From: Gamsiella multidivaricata
Taxonomy: Eukaryota; Mortierellomycota; Mortierellomycetes; Mortierellales; Mortierellaceae
Length of the DNA: 64,000 nt
Assembly: GCF_025024155.1 (NCBI RefSeq)
Contig: NW_026251758.1
Coordinates: 124,001-188,000 of the forward strand
Reading direction: 5' to 3'
Shown here: one piece after another, positions 1 to 11,179 of the stretch
Position numbering within the stretch: the first letter of the stretch is position 1
How the letters are laid out: each line of letters begins with the position of its first letter
Notes under the pieces: model-generated
Told to the model about the DNA's origin: nothing
Database searches by the model: none
The model's input: only the letters and a program-made list of their open reading frames with translations
Translations under genes and position numbers: made by a program

Positions 1-87
1 CAAAACGCGTCCAAACTTGACCCGGAAGAAGGGCTTTCCTGCACAAATTGCTAATATCGTTTTTTTTTGTGTGCTTCTTCACGTTAG

Positions 88-2801
88 ACACAATGGAGTA
101 GTCGCGATAGTATTCTGTTCGTAATCGATTGCTCTCCCGCTATGCTTAAGGCCTCCGAGGACGGCGAAATTCCTTTCTACACGGCAATCAAGTGCGCCAT
201 GACCGTACTCCTCAACAAGATCATCAGCAGTGAGTCGGATTTGGTCGGCATCGTTTTGTACGGTACAGTAAGTGGCATTCCTACTTTTCTGACCCATTGA
301 ATGGATTTAAGCGCCATTAAGCACTGTTACTGACATTCATATTCACAGCAAAAATCAAAAAATGCGAACAATTCTGAACACATTTACGTGCTCCAGAACC
401 TGGAGATACCGGACGTGAACAAGATCCAGCAGTTAGAAGGCATTGATGACAGTAAATATAGCTCTGGCGTAGTTCTCACAAATGATTGCCCTATATTGTC
501 GCAACAAAACTAACATTAGTGATGTCTTTTCTAACATAGGATCCATCAACTTTGACGAAGAGTTTGGAACCAGCAATGGGCAGTACACGCTAGGCGAGGT
601 TTTCTGGACCGCGAGCAACCTTTTCGGAAGCAGGTATGAATTCGCATCGTTTATTTTCCATTGGTCGTATTATCAGCAAGGATGGGAGGCATGACCGACA
701 GCTAATAAAGTCATGCTTGAGTTGTCAACACTAATAGCGCTCAGAGAGTCGGATCCAAACGCCTGTTCCTTTTCACAAATGAAGATGATCCCCATTTAAA
801 TGACATCAGCCTGCGAAGCGCTTCTAAAGTTCGTGCCAAGGATCTACAAGATTTTGGCATCAAGCTTGAGCTTTTTGATATGGACAAGCCGGATGAAAAA
901 TTCAATCGAAAGAACTTTTACAAGGTATAATGTCTTTCCTGTCACCTATGGTTCGACCTTGCCTTTGGCCTTCGCTCACGCTTTTCCACGTTGATTTGTG
1001 TAGGATATTCTAATTGATGGAATTGACGACGATGATGAAGAGGGCGCACCTTCAGATGGTACATCAGCGAAACTGGGCGAACTTCTACAAAGAGTCCAGC
1101 GAAAGGAAGTAAAGAAGCGCGCTATGTTTAATATTCCTCTCAAGCTGGCGCCGGGTCTGGAAATCGGCGTCAAGGGCTACAACCTCGTTATGCAACAGAC
1201 AAAAGGCCCGCACAGGAACGTCTACACCTTGGGAGAGGCCATTCGGGAAGTTCAAACCGTCACCTCATGGATCTGCGCAGACACAGCCCAATACATCATG
1301 CCAGCTGACATGAAATACTACTGGGAGTTTGGAGGCGTCAAGGTCGTTTTCACAAAGGAGGAAAAGGCCGCCATGAAGACGTTTGGGCCTCCAGGACTCG
1401 CTCTGATCGGATTCAAGCCTAGGAGTGCGATCCAGATGAACCACAACGTCAGCCACGCCATGTTCCTATATCCAGACGAGAGATCATACGAGGGCAGTAC
1501 ACGTGCGTTTTCGTCCCTGCTGAAATCGATGGCCGAAATGGACAAGGTCGCTATTTGCTCGTTCACTCAGCGCGCTAATTTTGGCACACGCCTCGTGGCC
1601 CTGTTCCCACAGGTATGCTACTCTTGAAACGAAAACTCGACTTGTACTTCACGATATACGGAATTAACTCAAGTTAGTTTTTATTTTTTGATATCTAGTT
1701 GGAAGTCGTAGGCTCAAACGGTCAAGAGCAGCCTCCCGGTCTTCAGTTGATTCCCCTGCCATGGGCGGATGACATTCGGCCGCTTCCTATTCAAACGGAT
1801 TTCACGCGTATGTCATTGTCTTCAGCTTTCTGGGTAATTTTATCGAAACTGTACAACTAACCATGAAGTGGGCGATAAATAGCCCCCACGGACCTCATTG
1901 ACGCTGCGAAGGCCTTCATCTCGAAGCTGAACATGAAAAAGGGCTTTAACCCTGACAACTATGAGAACCCATGTAAGTGTGCATCCACGAACAATTTTTA
2001 TCGCTTGAGACGCATAAAACTTTCTTCCAGCTGTTCTAAAGTGTCTTGAATTTTTTGTATGGTATCATAGCGCTGCAGAAGCACTATAAGGTCTTGCAGG
2101 CCACAGCACTCAACCAACCTGACATGGACATCGATGATAAGACGCTCCCAAAGACCGAGCAGATGCACACAGTATGTCGCCTCTCGTCTCTGTTACTTGC
2201 TCATATATCGTGGCGCTCGCTTCCCTTGGGGAATGCCGACTGGTTTGTTGTATTGTGTTCTAATTTATATTTGTGATATATGAACGTAGCGTGCTGGAGT
2301 ATATATACAAAACTTCAAGGATGTCGCAAGTACTGTCGAGTCGCCTGAACCAACATTCGACCCTTCGCTTTCGTCTTCCAAGAGATCTTCGGTAAGACCT
2401 CTCTAATGTCGATAGCCCTTCTTTGTTGTGCAGCAGCTTCATGAAAATGACGAATGTCATTTATTCTTGATTCTTAGCAATCGCTGTCGCAAGGGTCGAC
2501 CTCTGCCAAGAGAGCAAAGAACAGTCAGCCAGATGGCAGCGCGGGGTTGATAGAGGATATGAAGTCCAAGTACGATAGCGGCCAACTCAACAAGGTAAAT
2601 GCATCGATCTACAAACAACGGAAAATTATCCTGGGTGGTTTTGTGAAGCAAGATTCAATGAAGTTGACATGGGTTTTGTTATACCAACTACAGGCAACTG
2701 TTGCAACTCTAAAGGAGTTCCTTAACTCTGTAAATGGGAAGCCCAGTGGGTCCAAGAAGGCGGATCTGATCAGCCAGGTGGAGGCGTATTTTGGCAATTG
2801 A
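88..2801 (+). CDS. KU70: Ku70 (XRCC6/YKU70) homologue, 5'-partial
   Basis: DNA-end-binding subunit of the Ku70/Ku80 heterodimer, acting in non-homologous end joining and at telomeres in the nucleus. Eleven exons are visible: 88-267, 349-451, 540-633, 747-924, 1004-1612, 1699-1807, 1883-1972, 2071-2171, 2290-2391, 2478-2594 and 2694-2801. Together they encode 596 residues plus stop. The first visible exon follows an acceptor (gttag, 83-87), so the start codon lies left of the window. Domains in order: N-terminal von Willebrand-like domain (SILFVIDCSPAML, then KIISSESDLVGIVLYGT), the Ku core beta-barrel in the large fifth exon (VYTLGEAIREV, IMPADMKYYW), the C-terminal arm (NPSLQKHYKVLQA), and a final SAP DNA-binding domain (VATLKEFLNSV, GSKKADLISQVEAYF). 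Length and domain order are normal for fungal Ku70. The splice at 747 needs acceptor cagag rather than the nearby cag to keep frame. Confidence 0.95.
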
Positions 2802-3074
2802 CGTGGGTGATAGTTGGCCTTATTCAACAAACAAAATAAAGACATGGAGGATACAATGGCAGGTGTTGTGGATCCTACAATAGCTTAAGATAATGGAATA
2901 ATGGAAGCTGGCAAGGCAGACAAGGCAGCAAAAAAGTGGGACACGGAGGCACGCCACTTGAAATAGGGTTTGAAGAAGGTGTGATTCCAAATCGATCTAC
3001 CTTTGCCGTCTTCATTCCCTCCTCACTTCATCGCTTGGTTCATCCACCATCACTATACCCTGCAACACACAACC

Positions 3075-3691
3075 ATGTCTGTACCTGTCACCTCTGTCAC
3101 GCTCGAGTCCCTCACGGAGGCATGCAACGCCCAACTTGGCGCCACGCACGTTGTAAGAACCTGTCTTGTGCCTCTACTGCTTCCTGCTGCTCGTTTCTGT
3201 GATGCTGTCTAGGTTTGAATGGTCTTAGTTTCCCCATCCCCATCTTACTACGTTCTTCCTTCTCCTGACTATTGCATTCGTCCATTGCATCCTATCCCGC
3301 AGGAAGGGAAGGATATCTCTGGTAAGTGTATCGCAACATCGCAAACTGCGACTATCTGATCTTGCTGCAGGCGTCTTATCAGATCGAAAAAAATTTCGCG
3401 TGCTTGTCTTTGTGCAAATTAGGTGGTTGCGGACAAAACTTTGAGATCATTATAGTGTCGCCCATGTTCGAGGGCAAGACAACGCTGCAGAAGCACCGCA
3501 TGGTGAACGAGGCATTGAAAGATCAAATTGCTCTCGTGCATGCCTTTTCTCAGGTAAAGGGCCCTGTTTACGTTGCCTGTGTCGTCAAGACAAGCTGTTG
3601 TTGAAGAATACGCACTAACACATCGTTTTCAATCGTTTTATCACTACAGAAATCGTACACACCAGCTCAGTGGGAAGCTCTTCAGAAGTAA
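3075..3691 (+). CDS. BolA-like protein 2 (Fra2/BOLA2 type)
   Basis: Small BolA-fold protein. Family members of this subtype bind monothiol CGFS glutaredoxins through a shared 2Fe-2S cluster, and in yeast Fra2 relays iron status to transcription factors. Four exons (3075-3152, 3303-3321, 3423-3553, 3650-3691) give 89 aa. The protein opens [13 protein letters not shown]. It keeps the Fra2-type cysteine (GGCGQNFEI), the class signature [15 protein letters not shown] with the conserved histidine, the second conserved stretch VHAFSQ, and the usual ending [13 protein letters not shown]. No mitochondrial presequence is visible, which fits the cytosolic BolA2 class rather than BolA1 or BolA3. The 19-nt second exon is unusual. 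The gene lies 273 bp after Ku70 on the same strand and converges on PDCD5. Confidence 0.9.
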
Positions 3692-3955
3692 TAAGCTGTC
3701 AATTCAGGCTCTGGAATCATACCTCACGAGGAACATCTGTACCAAGACGGCGTCTAATCGTGGCTATGGGGTCCGCGATAAGAAGCAGCAACCTCAATAT
3801 ACTTTCGCTCGATACAGTCGCCAATGCCATACAGGCCACATCTTACCAACCTAGCAGCAATAAAGATGCCATACAAACAGCTGCTGTAAATTACCAAAGG
3901 TCTTTTTTATTCGTCTGCCCGCAATGACAGCTACTTGCTTCCACATTTCATCTGC

Positions 3956-5072
3956 TCAGAGGCCATAATCATCGTCATCCGAGTCGTCGTAACGGCGACG
4001 GTTGTACTATTGTTATGAGAACAAGAATCCAATGAAGGATCGCCGTTGAGATCACAATGGACCAATGATCCTCGGTACAGCACGACACTACATGACAAGG
4101 AAACAGACATACCACAATCTTTGTCTCAGATTTCGTTTGCTGATTGACCTGTTCCAAGAGTTCGATGAGTTGCTTCTCTGTGATCTTGGAGCGGACCTGA
4201 CCGCCCTGAGCCATACGAAGCAGAAGATCCTCAACAGCTCTAGCCTTGTCCGCCTTCACCATGGCGATACGGGACACTATTGTTCAGGGTCAAAACGAGA
4301 AGCATTGACGGCGAACAAAATTAACACGGCAAATTCCACGTTGATATCCTACGTTATACAAGCTGATCATCCATGAGCCTACAGCGTTCGCGAGCTTCTC
4401 CGTCCAAGATTTGAATCAACTAAGGTTATATACAAATATACAAAGTACTCGTTAGTTTTATTCTCCATGCATTTGAGATCTACTGTTCGCATCGTGTTTT
4501 GTTGACGTACCATAGTGCGGCGCATCTCTTCCATTTGGCTATATCGGCGAGGAGCGATGAAAAAATGTCACCATGTATTTAGTATTCCTAAGCGTGAAAT
4601 ATTGTGCTTAGTACGGCTGGTTGCCACCGGTCATCCAAATTGCGCGCTTACTCCTTCTTGGCCTTTTCCTCTTCGCCCTTCTTGCCACTACTCAGACCGG
4701 CCTATGTGGAAGAGCAATTGAGAGGCTATGTTGTTTAGAAATACACGAGTCATATCGTGAAATGAACCATTAAAGCACGCGACGAAAAAAGGATGTTCAG
4801 CCGCCGTATTGCGACAATATTGGTTGACAATGGAATCTTACAGGGAGGCCACCCATGCTGCTTCCTGCGCCTCCGGACTGAGCTCTGAGTTCTGCCATGC
4901 GGCTATTAAGCGTGCAGAAAGGATGTATGGCGAGGATGCGTGGTGTCAGTTACTGCTCCTTGGCACTTCGTGTTTTGAGTGAATCCCCTGTGCATGGAAT
5001 TTAAACTGGCTGTTTTCTGGTCTCCTGAATAGCATACCGGGCGCGGATCTGTTCGAGTTCGTCGTCTTCCAT
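3956..5072 (-). CDS. PDCD5/TFAR19 family DNA-binding protein
   Basis: Homologue of human programmed cell death protein 5 and archaeal/yeast (Ymr074c) relatives, a small helical protein of the DNA-binding TFAR19 family. In animals it is linked to the chaperonin TRiC and to p53/Tip60; its fungal role is little known. Seven exons, read right to left: 5072-5038, 4902-4842, 4701-4652, 4538-4511, 4419-4383, 4276-4113 and 4006-3956, totalling 141 aa. The start MEDDELEQIRARRMAEL, the central QMEEMRRTMLIQILDGEAR with RLSRIAMVKADKA, and the acidic tail NRRRYDDSDDDDYGL all match the family. A Gly/Ser- and Lys/Glu-rich linker (GGAGSSMGG, KKGEEEKAKK) sits between the N-terminal helix and the core. Seven exons for 141 codons is very intron-dense. 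Confidence 0.9.
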
Positions 5073-7039
5073 GTTGTCGAGTAGATGGTAATGGGATTAA
5101 TGAACTTCTGGATTGTACAGCGCACCTCCTTTTGCTCGTTCAGCCGCGGAGAAGTGGCTTGTCACACTTTTCTTTTTGTTCTTTGGGCGACCATTCACCG
5201 CTAGAATTGTGCTACATCACTCACCTCGCCATCACACCGTTGTTCACCTTGGCTTCTCAGGCATCAGTTTAGCGAAAGTCTCATCAATAAGTGATCCTCT
5301 TCCAATTTTACTATGTCTTCTGGGGTGAGCATTGGGTGTTCCATGCCTACTGGATGAGAAGGCACAAGGACGTGCCGAATTTTCAGCTGGGTACGCCCGC
5401 AAAACGATTGGGATCCTGCCAACTTGGACAAACCAGCCTACAACCTTGATGTCTGGGGGGTAGGTTTTTCGTTTGGGAGGTGGACCACTTATAAACGTTG
5501 ACCGATACGCCCTAGCGCTTTCGGTCGACGGCTGTCCAAGCAGTGTCATCATCATGGTGATAATGGGGGGTCCGAGCCGACTGAATGAGACGACAGCTCT
5601 GTGGAGCTTTCAATGTCCATATACAAGCTGTCGTGCTTTTCAGTCTGGTATGCTCGCCAAGCGATGGGCGGTCTCAGTATGAGTACATATCAGTCTGACG
5701 CTCAGCATTCGTTTGCATTGTGAGGATAAGGGGTATTTCGTTTGGGAAGTGGATCGCTTTTATACGCTGAGCGATGGTACACAAGCTGTCGCTCAATGTC
5801 TGCCTGAGCAGTGTTCACTTCATTTTTCTATGGACTCGTAGTCATTGTCTTTTGCTTTGATTCTGAGCCTCGTTGCTTGTTTCTATAACGTTATGTCGCT
5901 ACAATTGCATGGCATCTCTACGACCCACATCAACATGCCGACGCTCATTTTCGACTCGATTTGAGACATCGGAGAAAGGTCAGCGAACACATCAATGCAT
6001 CAAAAATAATGGTCGTGCCGAAGCGCACGCTGCGCACGACCCACCAATCCGAGAGCAAGCACGTCCTTTCTGAGCCGCTCTGGAAAGCTGCCATAAAGAA
6101 GAACAAGCCCAGTGCGAGCTACTTCCTTTCCACCATGCCTTCAAAATTTGATCAACTAGAGTACCCGAAGGGCCGGAACGCGAAAATTCGGACTAGAGGA
6201 AGGCACTGGAGTTTGAATGGGCTAGCTGGCTGGACTCTTTCAGTACATCTGGGGTACAACCTCTTTGGGGCATCAGCGTCAAACTCTGAAGGTTTATTCT
6301 CGCTTCAGTACACGATGATGTCATCGGTGCTTCGCCCATTTTACATTCCAGAGTACTGTTGGCATCGACCCAGCCATTATATAAAACCTATCTACACGTA
6401 GACTAGATAGCAGGGTTTACATAAATAAAGTCCTCTTTCTTCACTAGATTGACACTCTCTGGATACCATCGTTTGCATCTTTTAAGAAGTAAAAGGTACT
6501 CGCCCAATTCTAGAAAGATCTTGCCCGATAAGAGACACTTCGGCGGCAGCATCAGCAGCTCATAGATAAACGGAAGATGGACATCCGGATGCAGAATGTC
6601 GAGCAGTTTCGAGCGGGAATTTGGGTGGTACGTAACATTCACTTGTCCTCATTTTTCACTTGGACGTACTATACATGCGCGTGTACAAACTTTAACACTA
6701 GAATGTGCAAGATAGCAGAAGCCACGTCAATGTCAGCATCAGTAAATGCGGATGCCCGATCGCCTACTAAAGGATCATCGTCGAACTCAGAGCTAGCGTC
6801 TACCACGAGCTAAGGCACTACCGCAGCGACACTTGGCGGCGATCAGACCACCCTTGGCAACGCGTGCGATCGTTACACAAAGATCTACAGTATATTATAT
6901 AGCTCCGTATCTGTTTATTCCCCATCTAGTAACTTGAATACAACCCTACGCTTTCCTTGACTCTGTCTCTTAAAACTGTATCACCCTTCCTTGCTCTGCC
7001 TTGCTTAGAAAAGGTCATTCTGACTCTGAATAGGCGTAG
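5073..7039. other. Gene-poor stretch with weak ORF remnants
   Basis: No convincing intact gene. Two segments look faintly protein-coding. On the plus strand, an open frame at about 5961-6401 contains VPKRTLRTTHQSESKHV and FLSTMPSKFDQLEYP. On the minus strand, 6642-6403 reads SKLLDILHPDVHLPF and WYPESVNLVKKEDFIYV; an acidic open segment at about 6830-6700 (EFDDDPLVGDRASAF) could be an upstream exon of the same locus. I recognise none of these. Two diverged copies of a roughly 270-bp sequence lie at about 5376-5560 and 5630-5830. The stretch most likely holds decayed repeats. Confidence 0.4.
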
Positions 7040-7779
7040 GTTCACGACACCATCCATGTCTCCGGTACGCTCATCGATGGGATGTTGAGCGATCTTTCTG
7101 GTGTCCAGCCTCTTCAGGGTGAGAATATGTCGGTAAGCTCAAGCATAAGCAGAAGCCAAAGCCGAGACGTTACGTCTAAGAAGGCAGTTGGGCGCAAGGT
7201 AGATGAATATTCACAAGCAGGAACTCGAACAGAGAGTACGGTGCCATAGAGGTCGGTAGAAAAGACGAAGGAGCCGCTGGGACCAAGATACTCTCGGATA
7301 GACTCAATACAGCTAAAGTCTTGAAGGATATGTTCAACTAAACATTTTCTACATCTATGAACTAGGCCTTCGTAAAAAAAAATCCGGAGGTGGTCGGGAT
7401 CTTGCAATCGGCCCTTCGGATTCAATTCGTGTCGCTCGATTTCGTGGCTGGCCGGTTCATCCGCCTGAATCAAGAGAAGACGTTGAGGTACCCAAGTTAC
7501 TGTATGATGCAAGGTCGCTCATATTGTTGATCAAAGAAATCCTAGTCCTCGGTCGACGGCTTGAGAGAGCAGACGAAACTCCCAAGTAGGCAATCATCAT
7601 GGACAAGAGCCGGTTTCTGGATGACTTGGTCGGTACCTTCAACACCTTATCAACGCCGCCTCGCGATTCAGCCCCCAATCCCGCCACACTACAAACACCA
7701 GATGTCAACTTTGTGTCATGGATGGTCCAGGTGGAACCATTAACCAAAGAAAAGTTACCAGAAAAAGGACTGCACTAAG
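7040..7779 (+). pseudogene. Broken ORF of unknown, possibly repetitive family
   Basis: Several plus-strand segments look coding by composition but are separated by stops and frameshifts. The first, 7040-7249, opens after an acceptor-like tag and reads VHDTIHVSGTLIDGMLSDL, then a Ser-rich stretch and KKAVGRKVDEY before a stop. The second, about 7252-7341, reads EVGRKDEGAAG then ILSDRLNTAKVLKDMF and a stop. A third, about 7380-7590, reads RFRGWPVHPPESREDVE then LIKEILVLGRRLERADE and a stop. A short ORF at 7599-7779 starts MDKSRFLDDLVGTFNTL. The order suggests one degraded gene, or exons whose introns I cannot place. I do not recognise a domain. Minus-strand open frames here appear to be shadows. 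Confidence 0.4.
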
Positions 7780-9009
7780 TGTTTGGAATAAGTAGTATCT
7801 AATAGCTCAGACATGTACCGCAAATAGTACGAAGATCGAATTGTGCGCGTTGGATGGATCACTGTTTCACTGTAGTTATGTTAGTTATGTTGCTACTTGT
7901 TTCACTGACCGAGAAGTATTGCAATGGCAATTGCGCGAATGGGCAGGCAGGTAAGGTTGGTATCAAAATTTGAAGTTGGTGGCAGTGTTTTAAAATTTGA
8001 CAGTGCAGCAGAGTAGGCAGCAGCGTGCACTGCATTTCTTTTTTATTCTCGGCTTGACGCGGTGCTGAATTTGGTCCGATGACTCAGAATGGCTCTCCTA
8101 GTGCTACTAAACCAGTGGAGAGCAAGGTATCCCTGCGCAGAGTCATATTTTGCGCTGGTGCAACAGGATTACCAAGCTGCACGGTTACGACATGCAGACC
8201 CAGGATGGAGGCCGGCACCATAACAACACCGTTACTACATTGTACAATAGGCTATGGACATGTATATGTAGGCCTCGCTTATGATCATTAAACAGCATTC
8301 ATCTACACGCCTTCCTAGTTCCCCATTGTCCCTTTACCCCTTGACACTGCTGCCGTTGCAGCTGGCCAGTCTGGGGTCTGGCCAATTTCTGCGATGTTAA
8401 TTTTTTTACAGCAGCCAGGCCTTGCTGATAGTCTCAGTTTTTTCTCCATCTATTCCTGAGTTAGAAAAACCATATGGGATAGTTAGCGCATGTCTGTGGG
8501 TCCAAACACTCTTCCAGATGATGGGTTCACCAGTTGCCATTATTAGGGGGTTTCAAACTGTGACATTCGCACAATCAAACGCTTACTCATTAGCCAAACA
8601 TACTGCACACAAACGTGCCATATAATCCGCCCTTTCAAACCTCGTCATTATGGCGGATTTCATTTGCCTCTGTGGCGTGTTTGCCCACAACTAGTATCCG
8701 CGTGCTCACCTGATTTTTCAGCTTTACGATTGCATCCTCTGTTCCTTCATCGTCATCGATGAGAATCGTGAGAATGATGAGCTGCTCCAGGTCGGATAGT
8801 AGCTGTCGGCGTTCTGACTTGAATGGCATGGGGATCAGGCTGGTGGGTTGGCTTTTGTGCCCATCATTTTTTGAATTCTAAAAGTCACAGGCGTGTTTGA
8901 TTGAACATTTTGGCGCGTGTTTTGCAGACGCGTTTTGCACAAGCGCGCCACGATATCTGCCCACAAATAATTTACGCAAAATGTCAAAGTTTGAAACCTT
9001 ATTTTCGCC
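7780..9009. other. Intergenic, no gene seen
   Basis: AT-rich sequence with scattered short frames. None shows family features or plausible splice structure. The right part (about 8900-9000) leads directly into the minisatellite array. Confidence 0.5.
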
Positions 9010-9158
9010 ACTCTATTTACGCGTCTACTCCCACTCTGCTTGCTTGTCTACTCCCTCCATTTGATTATCTACTCCCATTCTATTTCCCACTCTATTTGCG
9101 CGTCTAACCCACTCCATTTGCTTGTCTACTCCCACTCTATTTACGCGTCTACTCCCAC
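9010..9158 (+). repeat. 23-bp minisatellite, array 1 (direct)
   Basis: About seven tandem units, mostly 21-23 bp with one truncated to 12 bp. Their core is GTCTACTCCCA followed by CTCTATTTGCG or a variant. The array sits about 225 bp upstream of the proposed start of the zinc-finger ORF. The same unit recurs inverted at 12361-12550 and direct at 12583-12710. Confidence 0.85.
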
Positions 9159-9196
9159 TGTTTCCTCTGTTTCATCGCCAATCCTTTCCATTCCCC

Positions 9197-9270
9197 ATTT
9201 CTTCTCGATTCTCCTCGGAACTCATTCACTTCTTTTTCCTCCCCACAATCGAGGTCTGTTCATGGCTGTA
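9197..9270 (+). repeat. Leader repeat, copy 1
   Basis: About 74 bp beginning ATTTCTTCTCGATTCTCCTC and ending CATGGCTGTA. It is closely matched by 12708-12779. In both places it follows a GTCTACTCCCA array, although here about 40 extra bases separate array and leader. It is probably the 5' leader of a repeated element that includes the downstream ORF. Confidence 0.75.
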
Positions 9271-9382
9271 TATGTTCACTTGTTTGTCTTGTTCATGCCT
9301 GTGTTTATTCCGCTTATTGCCGTTCTCTAATACTCATTTCGTTTTCATTTATTCTTTCATCCTACTTTTAGTGTCTAGGAGA

Positions 9383-11179
9383 ATGCTTAAGCGAAACTCT
9401 GACTTCTTGGCTGATCCTGTTGATGAGCGTCCGATTGTGGATGGAAAACGAGGTAGGTTGTCTGACGCCCTTTCTGACGACCGAGCGACTTCACCTGTGC
9501 AATCTGACGAAGAGCATAGCGAAGTCATGAACTCAGAAGGTCAGGATATGCCTGACAGCCCAAGCGCAACCAAATGCACATCTTGTGGAAAGTCGTATAA
9601 GTCGCTGAAGCAACTCCGCACCCATTTTCGTGATTGTCATGAGGAGACTGGGACGGTCCGCCTGAACGATGGATCTTCTGTGTTTGTGAAACGGGAAAAG
9701 GACAAAAAACTCCATTGCCATGCCTGCCGGGCGAATTTCGTCAGCAAGAGTGGAATCCGAAAACATTTCCTGGACAAAGTGCAGTGTTCGGAACTCGCCA
9801 AGATCAACGAGAACATCGTTTCTGGAAGCACCTTCAGCAAAGATTTGCTTCTTACTCTTCCTGAAAGACGGAGAACGTTAGAGGAAGGAATACTCCATGC
9901 GCAAGGAGTGGAGGACGGTCCAGAATCTATCAAGCTCAGGACATTGCTAGCAACATCTCAGCTCGGCATGTCTCCTGTTGGGATCTCGATTGGGGGTGTC
10001 GAGACCTCTTTCACCGTGAGCGCAGCCCTCTACGACATGTTGCCGGATAAACCATTCGTTGTTTCGGCACACAAATCCGTTCCCGATAATAACAAACGCG
10101 GCCTAATCATTGATCGCAACTGCACCAACTGCTCTTCACCACCAACAACCCCAGTCATGGACCTGATCAGGCAATCACCCTTTGCAAGGATCCTTGAAAC
10201 AAGATCGTTCAAGGAGCTGAACAAGAAAGCCAGCACGTATCTAAACCTAGACTGGAGCAGATATCCTCAGGCTGGTTATATTACAGCCCATCTCTTATCT
10301 GGATCGGTGATTACTAACATTCAAAGCGGACAAACCATTCTTGTTAACGAAGTCGAATTTTACGGAAGAGACGCGATGCTTGACTGCCACAAAGAACCAA
10401 CAGGAGAACAAAAGGGTGTTCCCGAGAAGACATCAATACCGAGTACCACGGGAGAAGAATATTATAAACGTGTTCGCCCAGTGACATTGCGGCGCAGGGA
10501 CGGTGTTCGACTTGTTATTGGGACCAACACATGTGGAGTGTTAGTCACATCGTGTATCCGTGTCGACAGGATATTGGAAGGATCAATCTCAGTCGGAGGA
10601 GACACTCGGAATTTCGAGATCTCAGAGAGTGAGCTCAAAAACATTCGAGTGTTCGTTGACAATGAACGCCTGGGAAAAGGAAAGAAGATGAAGAAAAAAA
10701 CCGTGAAGAAAATCACCAAAGACTTCGGGGCCGACAGATTGCGACAGGTCCGCTCGAAATTTCATCGACTCAACACGTTTCGATTAATACGCTGCTCTGG
10801 ACCGCTTACCGACGCCCCGCAGTTCCGGCCATTCAGCGTATTCACGATCGGGAGGAACAGCGACCGTGACTCGGCATCCTCTGGCGCGGCCCACATATTC
10901 TACAAAATGGCGCTGGCAGTCATTCACTACCAAGAGAAGGCAACTTTTACATTGGAGGACATTCGGTTTGGGCAGCAATTATGTCAGTCTGCTAAGGACA
11001 TCTCAATTCCGATGCAAAATATACATGAACTATTCGCAGAAGTTGATACGAAGATTCCTATCATCGGCAACAAACCACTCAACAAACAGCTGCACGCAAT
11101 CGCCGAAGCTCAGTCCACTCGAATCGCGAAAGCAAACAAGAATGTCGCGACAGAACTCAAGGATCTATTTCTTGGATGA
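9383..11179 (+). CDS. Uncharacterised two-zinc-finger protein, element-associated
   Basis: A 598-aa uninterrupted ORF of unknown family. The start chosen is MLKRNSDFLADPVDERP. The frame stays open upstream to 9122, but that part translates the minisatellite and leader and looks non-coding; a tag acceptor just before the ATG could also join an upstream exon. Residues about 1-65 are acidic, Ser-rich and contain a KRGR basic patch. A C2H2 finger follows (CTSCGKSYKSLKQLRTHF then H, spacing C-x2-C-x12-H-x4-H), then a C2HC-like finger (CHACRANF then GIRKHF and C). The remaining roughly 450 residues match nothing I know; a Lys-rich segment (KGKKMKKKTVKK) lies near residue 440. The fingers suggest DNA binding. 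No transposase, reverse transcriptase or recombinase motif is visible. The surroundings (minisatellite, duplicated leader, downstream poly-A) suggest a mobile or amplified gene. Confidence 0.7.
   Translation: MLKRNSDFLADPVDERPIVDGKRGRLSDALSDDRATSPVQSDEEHSEVMNSEGQDMPDSPSATKCTSCGKSYKSLKQLRTHFRDCHEETGTVRLNDGSSVFVKREKDKKLHCHACRANFVSKSGIRKHFLDKVQCSELAKINENIVSGSTFSKDLLLTLPERRRTLEEGILHAQGVEDGPESIKLRTLLATSQLGMSPVGISIGGVETSFTVSAALYDMLPDKPFVVSAHKSVPDNNKRGLIIDRNCTNCSSPPTTPVMDLIRQSPFARILETRSFKELNKKASTYLNLDWSRYPQAGYITAHLLSGSVITNIQSGQTILVNEVEFYGRDAMLDCHKEPTGEQKGVPEKTSIPSTTGEEYYKRVRPVTLRRRDGVRLVIGTNTCGVLVTSCIRVDRILEGSISVGGDTRNFEISESELKNIRVFVDNERLGKGKKMKKKTVKKITKDFGADRLRQVRSKFHRLNTFRLIRCSGPLTDAPQFRPFSVFTIGRNSDRDSASSGAAHIFYKMALAVIHYQEKATFTLEDIRFGQQLCQSAKDISIPMQNIHELFAEVDTKIPIIGNKPLNKQLHAIAEAQSTRIAKANKNVATELKDLFLG

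Noticed and set aside
2034..2070. Using the earlier acceptor at about 2031 in Ku70
   Set aside because: That frame meets a TAA; the acceptor at 2070 gives the conserved NPSLQKHY junction.
9122..9382. N-terminal extension of the zinc-finger ORF to 9122
   Set aside because: It translates the minisatellite and the duplicated leader, so it looks like 5' non-coding sequence that happens to be open.
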